NCBI RefSeq assembly: GCF_000006565.2
Contig: NC_031478.1
Location: 2,091,874-2,155,873 of the forward strand
Source of the DNA: Toxoplasma gondii ME49
Lineage: Eukaryota; Apicomplexa; Conoidasida; Eucoccidiorida; Sarcocystidae
Reading direction: 5' to 3'
Length of the DNA: 64,000 nt
Shown here: positions 25,486 to 36,800 of the stretch, piece by piece
Position numbering within the stretch: position 1 is the first letter of the stretch
How the letters are laid out: each line of letters opens with the position of its first letter
Program-made: the position numbers and the translations under genes
Notes under the pieces: generated by a model
What the model was told of the DNA's origin: nothing
Seen by the model: the letters and a program-made list of their open reading frames with translations, nothing else
Database searches by the model: none

Positions 25486-28400
25486 ATGGCGTTGCCCCGG
25501 CTCCCGTCTAAGGAGTCGAACGCCCTCACCCGGCACGACTCTTCCAACACTGCGTACTTCCAGGACTACTGGTCGGAAAACTCGTCGGATTCTGGACTAT
25601 CCCAGGGACAGGACAACGCTTGCACTCCCTTATGCGGAAACGGAGGTCGTGTCCGTGGGTTTCAAGCATCGGTTGTCGTGCCACCCCCTGCGCCCTCCCC
25701 CGGACATCAGACGGGGCAGTTCACTACACTGAGTCACCCCTCGCAGTATGAAACAGTTACCGCTGCTCACGAAGGTGGTGGCGTCCCACAGCACCAACAG
25801 GAAAGCAGTCTCCACCATTCTTCTGTGTGTCATATTCCTCCGGGTTCTCAATGCAGCCCACTTCAGCGATCTGCTGTGGATTTGACCTCTGCTTCTGCAG
25901 GTGGCCACTCCCCTTCTGGGTACTCACGCCCGCAGCAACTGCCGATAAGAGACCACCTGAGTAGTCAGGCCAATTCTCTCTTTGTTTCCGCCGCGAATGG
26001 TCACCTCGTGACGCAGAGTCAGGGTCAGGCGAAAGTCGAGAATCCGACGAACCACATTCAGCCTACCCTTGCCCACAACGGCGATGCAGGGAACCCTGCG
26101 AGTCGGGGGACGGGAGCTGAACGGCCTGAAACGAAGAAGGGGAAGCGATCGCAAGGCAAGAAGGCGGGGGAGGGAGCTTCTCGCGGAAAAGGCACTCCGC
26201 AAAATACGGCGTCGAAGACCAAGGGAAACGAACAGCAGCCGCAAGGCGCCAGCGGTAAGCAGGACGCGAGCAAACAGAAACGCACGACGTTAAAGAGAAA
26301 CCCCGCTGGTAAGCCGGAGCTTGCCGGTGTATCAGCCAAATCACTCCCAGTGGGTGACGCATCGATGGGCGCTGAAGCAGCTCTTGGAGTTGCCATATCC
26401 GCAGACTACCTAAAGAGAAATCAACAGGAGGACAGCGGTGTAGCACCTTCACCGAGCGAAGCTGCCGTGACCACTCAGTCAGGTGGAGAAGGTTCTAGGA
26501 TCTCGGCTGGCATTTCACCAGCGCAAAACCTTCCCGGTTCGTCGGCCGCTGGCGCGTCGAAAGGGGTCGTCGCTCTCGCGCATGATATTACCCCAGGGTG
26601 GGGGATGCTGCCGGCCGAAGCACAACACTATTCCGCCACCACAAGTCAGCAACAGCGAGAATGGAGGAGCTTGAAAGAGAGCGTTAGAGAGAATCAACAC
26701 GGATCAGATAAATTGGCAGGGGAAGGTGTCTTTGTAAACAAGGTGCCTCGGCAAATTCTACCCAGTCCCCCAAATCCGGCCCTCTGTGTAAACACAGAGC
26801 GACCACCATCAAGGCCGTGCATCGATATCAAGTTCCGGCTTCTGTCACGCCAAGAGCCGCGCGCCGGCGGTGTCCTGTCCAAGAGCCTCATGCAGCCGAT
26901 GTTGACAACAGGGATCACACCGAGGTCGAAAGCAGCGTCCAGAAAGGTGTCAGAAGCAATATCCAGAAAGATGTCGAAAGCGACGTCCAGAAGGATCTCG
27001 AAAGCAACTGCCCTGCCGATTTCGAAAAGTGACATCCTGTCAGAGCCCGGCGTCGTTGACTCTGAAGGGAAGGTGCGATTCCGAGTGTTCCAGGTGAAAC
27101 GTCCGGGAGAAGATAGATGGTCGCTCGTTGCATACAAATGGCTGAATCACAAGCGTTCGCCTCAAACTGCAGAAGATTGTGTGCCTCTCTCCTGCAATGA
27201 GCAGTGCGGCGGCACTTCCACTGCAGTCTGTGGAGCCTCTGAAAAAAGCGTTGCCATCTCACACGGCACGGGTGCGAGTAAACAGGAAGGCGGGCTGAGT
27301 TCGTTTGTGTTCCCGTGCGCCAGTACCGTCTCGCTACAGATCCCTGGATGCATGGACTCTGTGCAGACACCTGCTGTCGGCGATCAAGGCCGGTGCAACA
27401 CCTCTTGCCTCCCGACTGTTGAGGCTCCCCAATGGTGCTCTCAAGGACAAGTCCAGCAATGCAGTGCAAGCGACAACGCTGAACTTGGGCTAGTTGCTTC
27501 AGGGGAGACAGCTCCTGGCGAACCGTACCAACTCAGTTGCTACGGGATAGATGCGGGGCAATATTGTCAGTTCGGGGATGGCACACCGGCTGAGCCTGTG
27601 GAATCATGGTGGACACCTCAGGCATCGGCGGAAGACTTACAGATGGTCGACACGCATTATATGGACGCAGAGGCATGGAGCCAGCCGAACAATGGTGAGG
27701 GCGTCTGGAGTGATCAGTTCGGTATTGGAGATTTCCCACAGGCATTCAATTCTCAGGAGGCCCGACGGTCCTCGACCAAGCTCAAGCAAGGAAATCTGCC
27801 TCGAGCATCGCTGGCACAAACAAATCCAACATCATCCGCCGCAGTCGCTGTGACATCGAGTATGCCTGTGAATCAGACGGAGTCAAGAGCGTCTCGAGCA
27901 CATGTTCGACAACGCACATCGCAGCAGCCCCCAAGCCGGAAGGCCACCCGTGTGTCAGTCCCTGCTGAGGCGAAAGAAGGTCGAAAGTCCGTCGGCGAGC
28001 CAAGACATTCGATCGGGATTGGCAAGCGTGTGAGTTCGACATCAGCTTCTCCAGGAGGAGCTTCAACCAGTTCTCCAGCCAGAGTGATCTCGTTCGCGCC
28101 AGCGTCCTATCTAAAGCGTGCTACTTCAAAACGGGGAACCGTGGCTCAGGAAGTTAGCTCCTCTGGTGCCGCAACCGCATATACATTGGTGGCGGATGGT
28201 GGTGCGCAACATTCACCACAGTCCATGGCCAGCTTTTCGAGAGTCGAGCAGAAGTCTCCGTCGGCGAACATGGCTGATGTTGCGTGCTCATCGTGGCAAT
28301 GTAAGCCTCTCAGCTGCTGTGAGAAAACTGAATCGTATGTTTCCGCTCCTCCTGTCTCTTCTTGCACCTGGACTCGGGCCGGAACGACCGCAAATGAGCA

Positions 28401-30936
28401 GCAGGTGCCCTCTCCAGCCGTGAGCTCTGAAGAACTTGACGTTTTACAACAGGTACCTGCACACCTTCGCTCATCGGCATTGTTGACTGGACCTGAAGCA
28501 TCCCAGGCCGTACCACCTGCTCGCACGACAACCGCACCGACTGAGTATCAAGTCCCCGTAGGTGCCGACGCATCTGACCGTCAGACAAAGAAAGAGTTTT
28601 CGTTGAAGAGCTGGCTAGTAAATTCTTTGTTATGGTCAGCCTGCCGAGAATCAGACAATGCAGACACGAAAAAATCAGAACCCTCTCCGGAGGTCTCAGG
28701 CCTTGTCAAGGAGGAAGAGGAAGGGGAACTCCCCCAGATATCTCAGGAACAAGCAAAGCAACTCAAGGACGAAGCAGAACACGCGGATGACCGTGTAGAT
28801 GTCTTCCCGCCCCACCAAATCTCACGCGACAAACAGCGGAAGGATGGTAGCATTTCGGTCTTTTTCCGAGAGATAAAACGACGCCAAGACACTCGCAAAT
28901 TGCATAGTAGACGCCAGGACAGTCGAAGCGCTACGGCCATCTTGGAAAGGCTGGCGTCTGCATCTTCCGTTTCTGCTGCTGCAGCGACAAAGCCGGAAGA
29001 TGAACTCATGTCGCTTCTGTCAGCCGCCACCATCTACAAAGACAAACCAGAGCCCGTCTTCCTCTTCCGCGTAATTCAATCCCAACAGGCCAAGGACAGA
29101 GAGTGGAGGCGACTTGTTGCATTCCGACCCCCCGTGCATGTGCGGCAACCTCCCGCGCCTTATCTGCCTCACACAGAGAGTCACATGGCGAACAGCCAAG
29201 GCGTTCACGGAGATTCCGCTTCCATGAGATGTGTCGTGCCTTCAGCGTGTTGCCGCTCTGCTTCTGTTCAGTCCGATGACTCAATTGTGACGCGCAAGTA
29301 TGAACACCGAACTAGCTACGTGCCTTTAGCCACGCGAGGCAAGACGCTCCATGTTGTGACACACCATGGGGTTGAAAACGCGACGCAGAGCGTCCTACGG
29401 GACGAACAAAAGACGCAAAGCGAACGCCTTCCGTGCGTTTCCTCATTTGCTGTCAAGATGGCTAGAGAGGCGGCTGAACGCATGGCAGTGCGTCAAGCGA
29501 TCAAAGAGGCGAGGGGAACTGGGTCAAGTGACCGAAGCGGGACAGAGCTCCAAACGACAGAGGAAACGGAACTCGTCGAGACTGACAGGGAAGAGGAGGT
29601 GGACGATCACGAGGAACCGATACAAGAGTACGAATTTCAATGGGAAGGTACCTGGAGGAGCATTGCCGGAGCGGCAGAGCTGTTCTGTTGCTCTGATGCA
29701 TGTGCAAGCCAAACACCTATCACCCCTTCAACTCGTCGGGAAGCACCAATGGTGATGATCGAGGATAGTGCTGATGAGGAAGACAAGACAGATGTTGAGG
29801 TGGTAATTGAGGAAGGACAGGAGGAAACTGAAGACGCTGTTGAGGAAGGAGGGAAACAACTTCATGGTGCAGTTGAGGAAGGATATAAAGAAGCCGAACA
29901 GGTAATTGTTGAGGGAGAGGAAGGACCTGTGGAAACACTCGAGCAGCAGGGGGAGCAAGATGACGAGGTAGAGAACGCTGACTCCTGGTGTATGCTCTCA
30001 TCTGCTCCGGAAAGCGTCCAAAGGGGAAGCTGTACTTCGTGTTGTGACGGGTGGAGATTGACTGACAACCCTCCAGCAACTATAAGTCCGTCATGCACTT
30101 CTGTCCGAGACAGCGCACCGGAATCTCGCAGCGAAACAGTACTAAGTCAGGGGACGGCACAGTATTCTAGCCTTTCCTCCTCACGTTCTCTACAGCCCAA
30201 ATGTTCATACAGCTGTTGGGGCTTCCCTAAATATCCTTTCTCGTCAAAAGAAAGCGTCGCCTCGGAGACGGGCCCCCGAATGCCCCGTGAGTCGCCCTTG
30301 TTGAGTCCTCCATCTGCACAAGAAGGAGATACGGCATACGAAGACGGTTTTCCTGTTGATGATGGTCTTGAAGAAGAGCAACGACAAACCCCTGTCTATG
30401 TCATCCCTCCTGCATCAGCAAGTCTTGGTTACCAAGCGGATGGAAGCTTCCCTTACACGACACTATGGGGATACTCCTACCAGCAGCCCCCTGTAGCCGC
30501 AATTCCTGTTACAATTCCTTCACCAGCCACGACCTTTCCATCTACGCTGTCTCATTCTGTCATGGAGGGATCTGGTGTTGGGATTCCTCATCAAACGTCA
30601 TTTTCTACGAGCAGCCCTGAATTTCCTGTTGCTTTTCTGCCCACAACTGTGGTGCCCTTTCCGGCTGCTCCCGCGCCGGAACCATCGCACGTACGGCTCT
30701 CCAAGATTCGTTTACCGCCACCCCCCCCACCAGAAATGTCTGAGAGTGAAGGCGCACGGCTGTTGGTCACGTCGAGAGAGGAAGAAACACAACGAGGTCC
30801 CCCAACATGGGCGGTTGTCCCCACGCCGACCCATCGAGTCAGGATCGCAGTGCTGCCGGGGCGGCAACCCTCGTCCGGGGGAGATGATGCAGTGCCATGC
30901 GAGTCTTGGTGTGGTACTCAGTACTGCTGCGAATGA
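25486..30936 (+). CDS. Large low-complexity protein with repeated FRVxQ...W..LVA motif (1,816 aa), unknown function
   Basis: This is a single long exon. The ATG at 25,486 sits in CACCAAGATGGCG, a strong start context. The frame is open upstream only from 25,255 and has no earlier ATG there. Most of the protein is Ser/Gln/Pro-rich and probably disordered. Three short ordered-looking islands resemble each other: 27,073-27,135 (VRFRVFQVKRPGEDRWSLVA), 29,056-29,124 (FRVIQ, then WRRLVAF) and 29,632-29,670 (EFQWEGTWRSIAG). The first two follow Arg/Lys/Ser-rich stretches. There is a 24-bp tandem repeat at 26,932-27,027, an acidic Val/Glu/Gly-rich stretch at about 29,752-29,985, a Pro run near 30,715 and a Cys-containing C-terminus. 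There is no signal peptide or membrane span. I do not recognise a family. A spliced 5' leader is possible. Confidence 0.75.
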   Translation: MALPRLPSKESNALTRHDSSNTAYFQDYWSENSSDSGLSQGQDNACTPLCGNGGRVRGFQASVVVPPPAPSPGHQTGQFTTLSHPSQYETVTAAHEGGGVPQHQQESSLHHSSVCHIPPGSQCSPLQRSAVDLTSASAGGHSPSGYSRPQQLPIRDHLSSQANSLFVSAANGHLVTQSQGQAKVENPTNHIQPTLAHNGDAGNPASRGTGAERPETKKGKRSQGKKAGEGASRGKGTPQNTASKTKGNEQQPQGASGKQDASKQKRTTLKRNPAGKPELAGVSAKSLPVGDASMGAEAALGVAISADYLKRNQQEDSGVAPSPSEAAVTTQSGGEGSRISAGISPAQNLPGSSAAGASKGVVALAHDITPGWGMLPAEAQHYSATTSQQQREWRSLKESVRENQHGSDKLAGEGVFVNKVPRQILPSPPNPALCVNTERPPSRPCIDIKFRLLSRQEPRAGGVLSKSLMQPMLTTGITPRSKAASRKVSEAISRKMSKATSRRISKATALPISKSDILSEPGVVDSEGKVRFRVFQVKRPGEDRWSLVAYKWLNHKRSPQTAEDCVPLSCNEQCGGTSTAVCGASEKSVAISHGTGASKQEGGLSSFVFPCASTVSLQIPGCMDSVQTPAVGDQGRCNTSCLPTVEAPQWCSQGQVQQCSASDNAELGLVASGETAPGEPYQLSCYGIDAGQYCQFGDGTPAEPVESWWTPQASAEDLQMVDTHYMDAEAWSQPNNGEGVWSDQFGIGDFPQAFNSQEARRSSTKLKQGNLPRASLAQTNPTSSAAVAVTSSMPVNQTESRASRAHVRQRTSQQPPSRKATRVSVPAEAKEGRKSVGEPRHSIGIGKRVSSTSASPGGASTSSPARVISFAPASYLKRATSKRGTVAQEVSSSGAATAYTLVADGGAQHSPQSMASFSRVEQKSPSANMADVACSSWQCKPLSCCEKTESYVSAPPVSSCTWTRAGTTANEQQVPSPAVSSEELDVLQQVPAHLRSSALLTGPEASQAVPPARTTTAPTEYQVPVGADASDRQTKKEFSLKSWLVNSLLWSACRESDNADTKKSEPSPEVSGLVKEEEEGELPQISQEQAKQLKDEAEHADDRVDVFPPHQISRDKQRKDGSISVFFREIKRRQDTRKLHSRRQDSRSATAILERLASASSVSAAAATKPEDELMSLLSAATIYKDKPEPVFLFRVIQSQQAKDREWRRLVAFRPPVHVRQPPAPYLPHTESHMANSQGVHGDSASMRCVVPSACCRSASVQSDDSIVTRKYEHRTSYVPLATRGKTLHVVTHHGVENATQSVLRDEQKTQSERLPCVSSFAVKMAREAAERMAVRQAIKEARGTGSSDRSGTELQTTEETELVETDREEEVDDHEEPIQEYEFQWEGTWRSIAGAAELFCCSDACASQTPITPSTRREAPMVMIEDSADEEDKTDVEVVIEEGQEETEDAVEEGGKQLHGAVEEGYKEAEQVIVEGEEGPVETLEQQGEQDDEVENADSWCMLSSAPESVQRGSCTSCCDGWRLTDNPPATISPSCTSVRDSAPESRSETVLSQGTAQYSSLSSSRSLQPKCSYSCWGFPKYPFSSKESVASETGPRMPRESPLLSPPSAQEGDTAYEDGFPVDDGLEEEQRQTPVYVIPPASASLGYQADGSFPYTTLWGYSYQQPPVAAIPVTIPSPATTFPSTLSHSVMEGSGVGIPHQTSFSTSSPEFPVAFLPTTVVPFPAAPAPEPSHVRLSKIRLPPPPPPEMSESEGARLLVTSREEETQRGPPTWAVVPTPTHRVRIAVLPGRQPSSGGDDAVPCESWCGTQYCCE
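26932..27027 (+). repeat. 24-bp tandem repeat, four copies, coding for an SRK/SK octapeptide
   Basis: Four in-frame 24-bp units (26932, 26956, 26980, 27004) encode AASRKVSE, AISRKMSK, ATSRRISK and ATALPISK. The last copy is degenerate. The units are basic and rich in possible phosphorylation serines, and lie just before the first FRVxQ island. Confidence 0.85.
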
Positions 30937-33899
30937 AAAGACATGAACGGAAAATTGATTCGCATGTGCAATTGTACACTCAGATAAGAACCTCCAGAGA
31001 CAATTTCACAAAGGGCAGGTGATGAAAGGTTGTTTAGCCAAGTTACGGTTTTGGACGAAAGTTTGTGGTTCTTGTCCCTTCCTGCGTTTGAGAAGATAGG
31101 AAGCCTCCGTCATGTTCTGTTTGTTGTTACCCGGCTCACACCGGATATAGTAACTGTAAGCTGGCTTGAAGAAGCCTCTGTAGATTGTTTAGTTGTGTGG
31201 TAAAAACTGTTATGTGTCTGCGAAGGTCCGAAGTCCGAATCAAAAATTGAATTAGGGTATTCTGGTAAATGATACGTGGAGCTGATCTCACCTCTAGGAA
31301 CAGAGTTTTCGCCCTTGTCCGGAAACCGCTTATGAAGTGACTTCCCAAAGCAAGGATTTTTAGGTTTCCAAGAGATGCTTTGCAGTCTCCGGTCTCACTT
31401 TCAAAAGGGTTGCCATAGAGTGAGAAAAGGGCATCCCTGTGCGAGGTGATGGTTCTCGCCTGTGTTGATCGTGAACAGCACTAGGCACGAAGAACAGAAC
31501 GTGTGACTCCTCACATCCCACCCACCTTGCACCATCTTATTTCCTCGCATGGCACAGCCGGGTGTAATTTTCCGGGATGATTGGTGCGCAGCCATTCTGT
31601 ACAAAGCAGCGTTCTGCATCATCGTTATGGTCGAGGATGTTTTGCTCATGATGAGCGTTTTCATTATCCGCACCAATCCTTGCGAGACTTTCTTGCCCCT
31701 CATTTGCTGTCTCGAATGGGGAAAACGACGTCATCTTGTCTAACGACTGCGCTAACCCGTACACAAATAGACGTCAGTCTGTGCCGGAACAAGGACCAGC
31801 AGGCGCGTTGTGAGACAAGATGGTAACGTTGTGGAACGTGCTTATTCTTGAGAGCAGACTGGTCCATGAGGGTGCTCTCGTAGTGAGGTGCAGTTTCAGT
31901 GTGGTTGATATCATGTCCTTTTCGGAAGCCGTCACTGCAGCAAAATGTGAGGCGCCTTCCCAGTTTGCGCTGTTGGATTTGCGGTATCTCAAAATCGCTG
32001 AATGATGCAATAATTGTGGAGACAACCAATTACGTTTTCTAGGAAACGCTGCTCGGAAAATAAGGTGCTCTCTCAAAATTTGTTTGCTAATTTGTTAACT
32101 CGTGGAAACTGAAAGTAAGAATAAGTATGACTGGAGTACGATCAGGCATTTTCGTCGGCAAATGAAGTAGCTGAGAAAGACGATGTGTCACCTCGGCGGC
32201 CTCATCAAGATGTGCAGAGGAAGGGCATCTACACCGACGTCATTGCAACTTTCCTTAACACTCAATCCAGCGCGGAGAGTAGAATACCGAGCTCTGGATA
32301 CGTTCACGCGGTATCACCAAAGTATGCTCAAGAACGTTCGGACACATACTACTCAGTGGCAATGAGATTTGTGTGGAACTAGTTGTTGAATGAAAAAGTT
32401 GATAGGTGTCGACAAGAGTTTTCCTCGTCAGCAAATCAATCCCACACCAGGCAGATGAGACAATGACAGAAGAACGACTCTCACACCATGAAAGGCAGAT
32501 TCGATGCCAGTACAGTTTCTTTTGCATTAGGCCGCAGTTGTCGGTTTGAGCAGTTACTGTTTCGGAATCCCCACGGAAAGCACATTCTAGACTGACTAAC
32601 CAACTGTATACCGGTGAGGTTCCGATTGCGACCCTGCTAACGAGTCGCGCGACCGTCGCAACACGTGTTTGAGCCTATGTCTCCATTGCTTCGGTGAAGC
32701 CCAGTCGGCTGCCTTTTCACTGGAAAGTTCCCAGAAATGTAAACTGTAGGATATTTCGTGTACGCAACGAAAAGTGGAGTGTCGCAGCCACAACGGTCTT
32801 ATCCTAACGCTTCCAACTGTAGAGGAGGCGCTACCAAGGCTTTATGCTTTCTTACCCTGTACACGGGGGGCGAATATGCTCATCGCCTTTGCCCTGTGCT
32901 GAAGTATGGGTCACGGTAGAGCGTCACTTGACCGTGACTCGAGATTTTGATAGATATTCAACGGTACGCTTACCTCGCCCCACACTTGAGGGCCTGAAAC
33001 GCCTTCGATTACCCACGCGTTGGTGGAGACTCACACTTTAACAGTACACAGCAGCAGAATGCAGTGCAACTGCACACTTGTTGTGGCTGTGTGTGCGTTC
33101 GCTCGTTGACGCATAAATGGGCGCACGTCTTTGTTTAGAAGCAGCAGAGAGCCAACTCCACAGCATGCGAACAGAACTCTAATTGCAAGTGTCGCTTCTG
33201 TTCAGTTGTGGTCATCAGACCACAGTTTTCCCAATGCTTGAACCGAAGTAGCAAAAAAACAAGCATGGAACCATCTGATCAGCTACATCCCATCGGAGTT
33301 AGACAAAATTTAGTTTCTTTCGGTTCCTGAGGATGAGAAAGAACATTTTCCCACACCGACAGCGTGGGGTTTCGGCTTCACCAAAGTCTGCTCGATTGAA
33401 TGATTATACCAGTCTAGACAGTTTCAGCTCTCGCCTACATTGACGTTGTCTTGAGATTTGGCACAGGAAAAAGAGCTACTCAACACAGACTCCCCCTGAA
33501 CGCATCGATGCTAAGTTAGCGGTAATCCTCCTGCCAGTGAGGCTGAAAAGTTTTATTGGACAGTAACAGGTCACTGAGTGCTCAGCCAACTGTCAGACCG
33601 GGTCATGCGACAGGAAGAAAGTTTCTGCCATGGTAGCATATGTTCTACATTTCACAGTTCGAACGCTTGTAGCCCCCCCGTCCCGTCATCCGCCCTCACG
33701 ATTAGAAAATGCTGGTTACTGTTGGTTTTGCAGTTGCTGACAGTGGTAGACCGTAGCTTTCGCATTAAAAAAGACGCTCGTTGTGGAGCAAGCGGTGACC
33801 AGAATCCAGTTTCTTCGGTTGTGTAGCGACAGGTCGTAACACAATCACAAAGAGGAAGCGTAACAGGGCTATCGGGGAGCCTGCCCCTTCAGTGAAAAA
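30937..33899. other. Intergenic region, no gene recognised
   Basis: This lies between the stop of the 1,816-residue gene and the start of the TPR gene. It is visibly more AT-rich than the sequence to its left. Short frames such as 31,820-32,005 (+) have no start context, splice partners or family likeness. It probably holds a 3' UTR, spacer and the promoter/5' UTR of the next gene. Confidence 0.6.
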
Positions 33900-36800
33900 A
33901 TGCAGGCGACGGAGTCGCCAGACGCTGTGGCGGGGGCTGCGGAGAAAGTAAGCAAAGATGCGATATCAGTTCATAGATATGTGTATGTTTGGGGAGCATC
34001 AGTAGACGTTTCGGTCCGTCTGACCAATGCTGGTGAGTGCAAGACGGCAACATTCACATCATCTGTACGCTTTGGTACTCGCGCAGGTGGAGTCTTTGGC
34101 AAAGAAGTTGAATTTCTGCTCGCACCTACGTGCCGCCGAAGGTAGGAACATCTTGAGTCGTCTACCTGATGCATCCTCAAATCTCCTACTCGTCTTATCA
34201 CGAGGATAGCAAAGTTCATGGAGGAGACCGAATTTGTAATAACAATTAGACGTTTAGTGGGACCAGTGGCATTTCGGACGATACGGTGTCAGGAACCAAG
34301 GTCTTGAGTGAGCAGGGAGCCTGGAGCCTGAAGGCAACATGGGAGACCCTACCAGTGATGACGGTGTCCTTGGAGTGATGCAGAGACCATGGACGTGTTA
34401 GATATGCTTGAGGGCTGCATATTAGTGTTCACTAAGGCGCAATCGGGTTTTCGAAAGAACTAGATTAGGGAAGTCAGATGAAATATTACGTACTTCGTGA
34501 TAGTGGGCGCGAGTGCAGTGTGATTGAATACCTTTTCGACCATCACTTGACAACAAAACAAGCGTTCCATTTCAGGATCGTGAAGCATCGAGCGAGAACG
34601 GCTAGAAAATATTCACGTTGGAGCCACAGGTGTCAATGTTGTCGCGCCTCCGTCCACGTTGCCATTCTGATCCGGGAAGGTGGACACGCCAGAGTTACAC
34701 TAGATTGTTGCTGCCTGTAGATATCTCGTGTTCGATTGGTTAGTTTTTCGGAAATATTTTTTACGATCAGAATTGACATTTTCGCACGACCATGTCGCCA
34801 TTCGGCAGAACCTGATTTCCTTGATCTGGTTTGCCCGAGGTGACCGCATCGCTAAAGGCTCGGAACTGATGAGGATCGTTGACATGTAATCCAGTGTCGA
34901 CTTCATTCGTACTAATATTCATGTTTACAATGTGTTGGAGAGTGTCATGCTTCAGGAAAAGCAACGGAAGGAGCTGAAAAGCTCAGGAAATTAATATCCA
35001 TCCTAATTCATGATGAATTTGTTGTTGAACCGTGGTTGCGAGTCACCCTTCTTGAAGCGACTCACAGCAACCTACTGTGCCTTCTTCTGATGGCCGGCAA
35101 CATGGTAGAGGCCACAGAACAGGCTCAGAAAGTTATGGAACTACAGCACGCATTTGGGCTAGAGACCCTTACGAGCGCAGCTGTTCACCTGAACATATGT
35201 TCGTTACTTTCCCAAACGAAGCAGTAGGCGGCAAAAAACGAACCCCATAAACCATCACTCAGGAAGTTTCGTTCGGTCTACGCTCTTTCCATAAGTCAGT
35301 TTCACTGAAGTTGGAAGGGAATACAGCGTCAATCATCCATACTTTCGCCGTGGTCGAACGCTCCATAGGCAGCGGAAGGTGCATTCGCACACTCCCGTGA
35401 ATACTCGGCAGAAACTGTTTCGTGTTCTAGCCTGCGATCTGGACGAGTCTGAAACAGTTTTGATGTCGGCTTTTTGTCAAACACTGGCGTCGAGAGCCTT
35501 CTAGAATGGCTCCGGCAAATGTTTGAGGTGGCTGGGAATGGTTGTTTCTGGTAAAATGGGAAACACGGTAAATCCTACATTCGCCATGAGATTCCATGCA
35601 TCATTGTCTGTCTGCGCCATATCCCGTCTGTTGTGTTTTATAGGCATTTCGACGCCCTTAAACATGCTGGCTATGCACTTTCTCTTCTTCAGCGGCAGGC
35701 AGAAACTTTTGCTCCCAAGCGTTTGCCGGGTACACCACCAGAGCTCCTCAATTCTGCAACAGCAAAGAAGAGATGATCTGCTCAGAATTCGAACTGATAC
35801 GTGAACACAGCAAAGACCTGCGCAAATGTTCACTGCAATAGGAAGGAGTCGGATTTGGGGGTTGTCAGACACGGACACCGTGACTGATGGACAGGTTCTA
35901 CACACTTTGACTTGTCCCATAGAATGATGCTTGCAGCCCCCGGTCAACAAGCATTTCAAGCATGCCATGTCTATTGGAATGATCGCCGGAGCTCGAACTA
36001 CAGGAAACTTCTCCGCATTCAACGAATGACTGATGAATCGCTATTGCGTTTTATCATTAGGTGTCCGAGTGTTCGAGGAACTTTTCCCTTATGTGGAATA
36101 GCGCGTGTCGCGGGGACATAATAAACCGTGGTTGTTTATCAATTAGAGCACTTGCATTTTACTCCATAAAAGATGGAAGGGAATAGACTTTTCCAGACAA
36201 AAACATATCGCGGCGGTCGTTGGCCTCCGATTCTGTGCATATGCCAAACTATATCCTGCAGTGAACAGCCACTGTGGCGACTGTGATGTGTGGTGTTTAA
36301 CAGGAGACTATGCCGCACTACTTGTTGCATCTCATTTTAGCGTGGGTGTCCAGAAGGAGTATCTACACATCAGAGACGCTGTTCTGAGCTACAGTGTGGC
36401 ACTGCAGATCGCAAGAGCAAGTCTTGGAATAAACCATCCGATGATCCCTCTTCTCCGAAAAGGTATTTCTTCCCTTAGAACGGTGGGTCCCACACGCATA
36501 TATTTCTCGATTACGGACGTCTTCTGTTCCGCGCAGAAAGCTCTTGCGGTCATGCATGCCTAGGTAGGGTGAGAGGGTTGCTCACGCCACGAAAAATGCG
36601 TCCGACACTTTGAATAGCGATTTCCAAGCTCCAGGAACGATGATTTCGTGCTCATCATCAACAGATACACAGGGTTGGTGAATCCGTGTGTCTGGCCATG
36701 TCAGTCAGGCCGCCTCGGTCATCTGGCCACAGCGAGTATGTCTCGTCGATTTTCAAACAGTCGCCTAGGCTCTCCACCTCGAAGGGGTGAGCTACTATCT

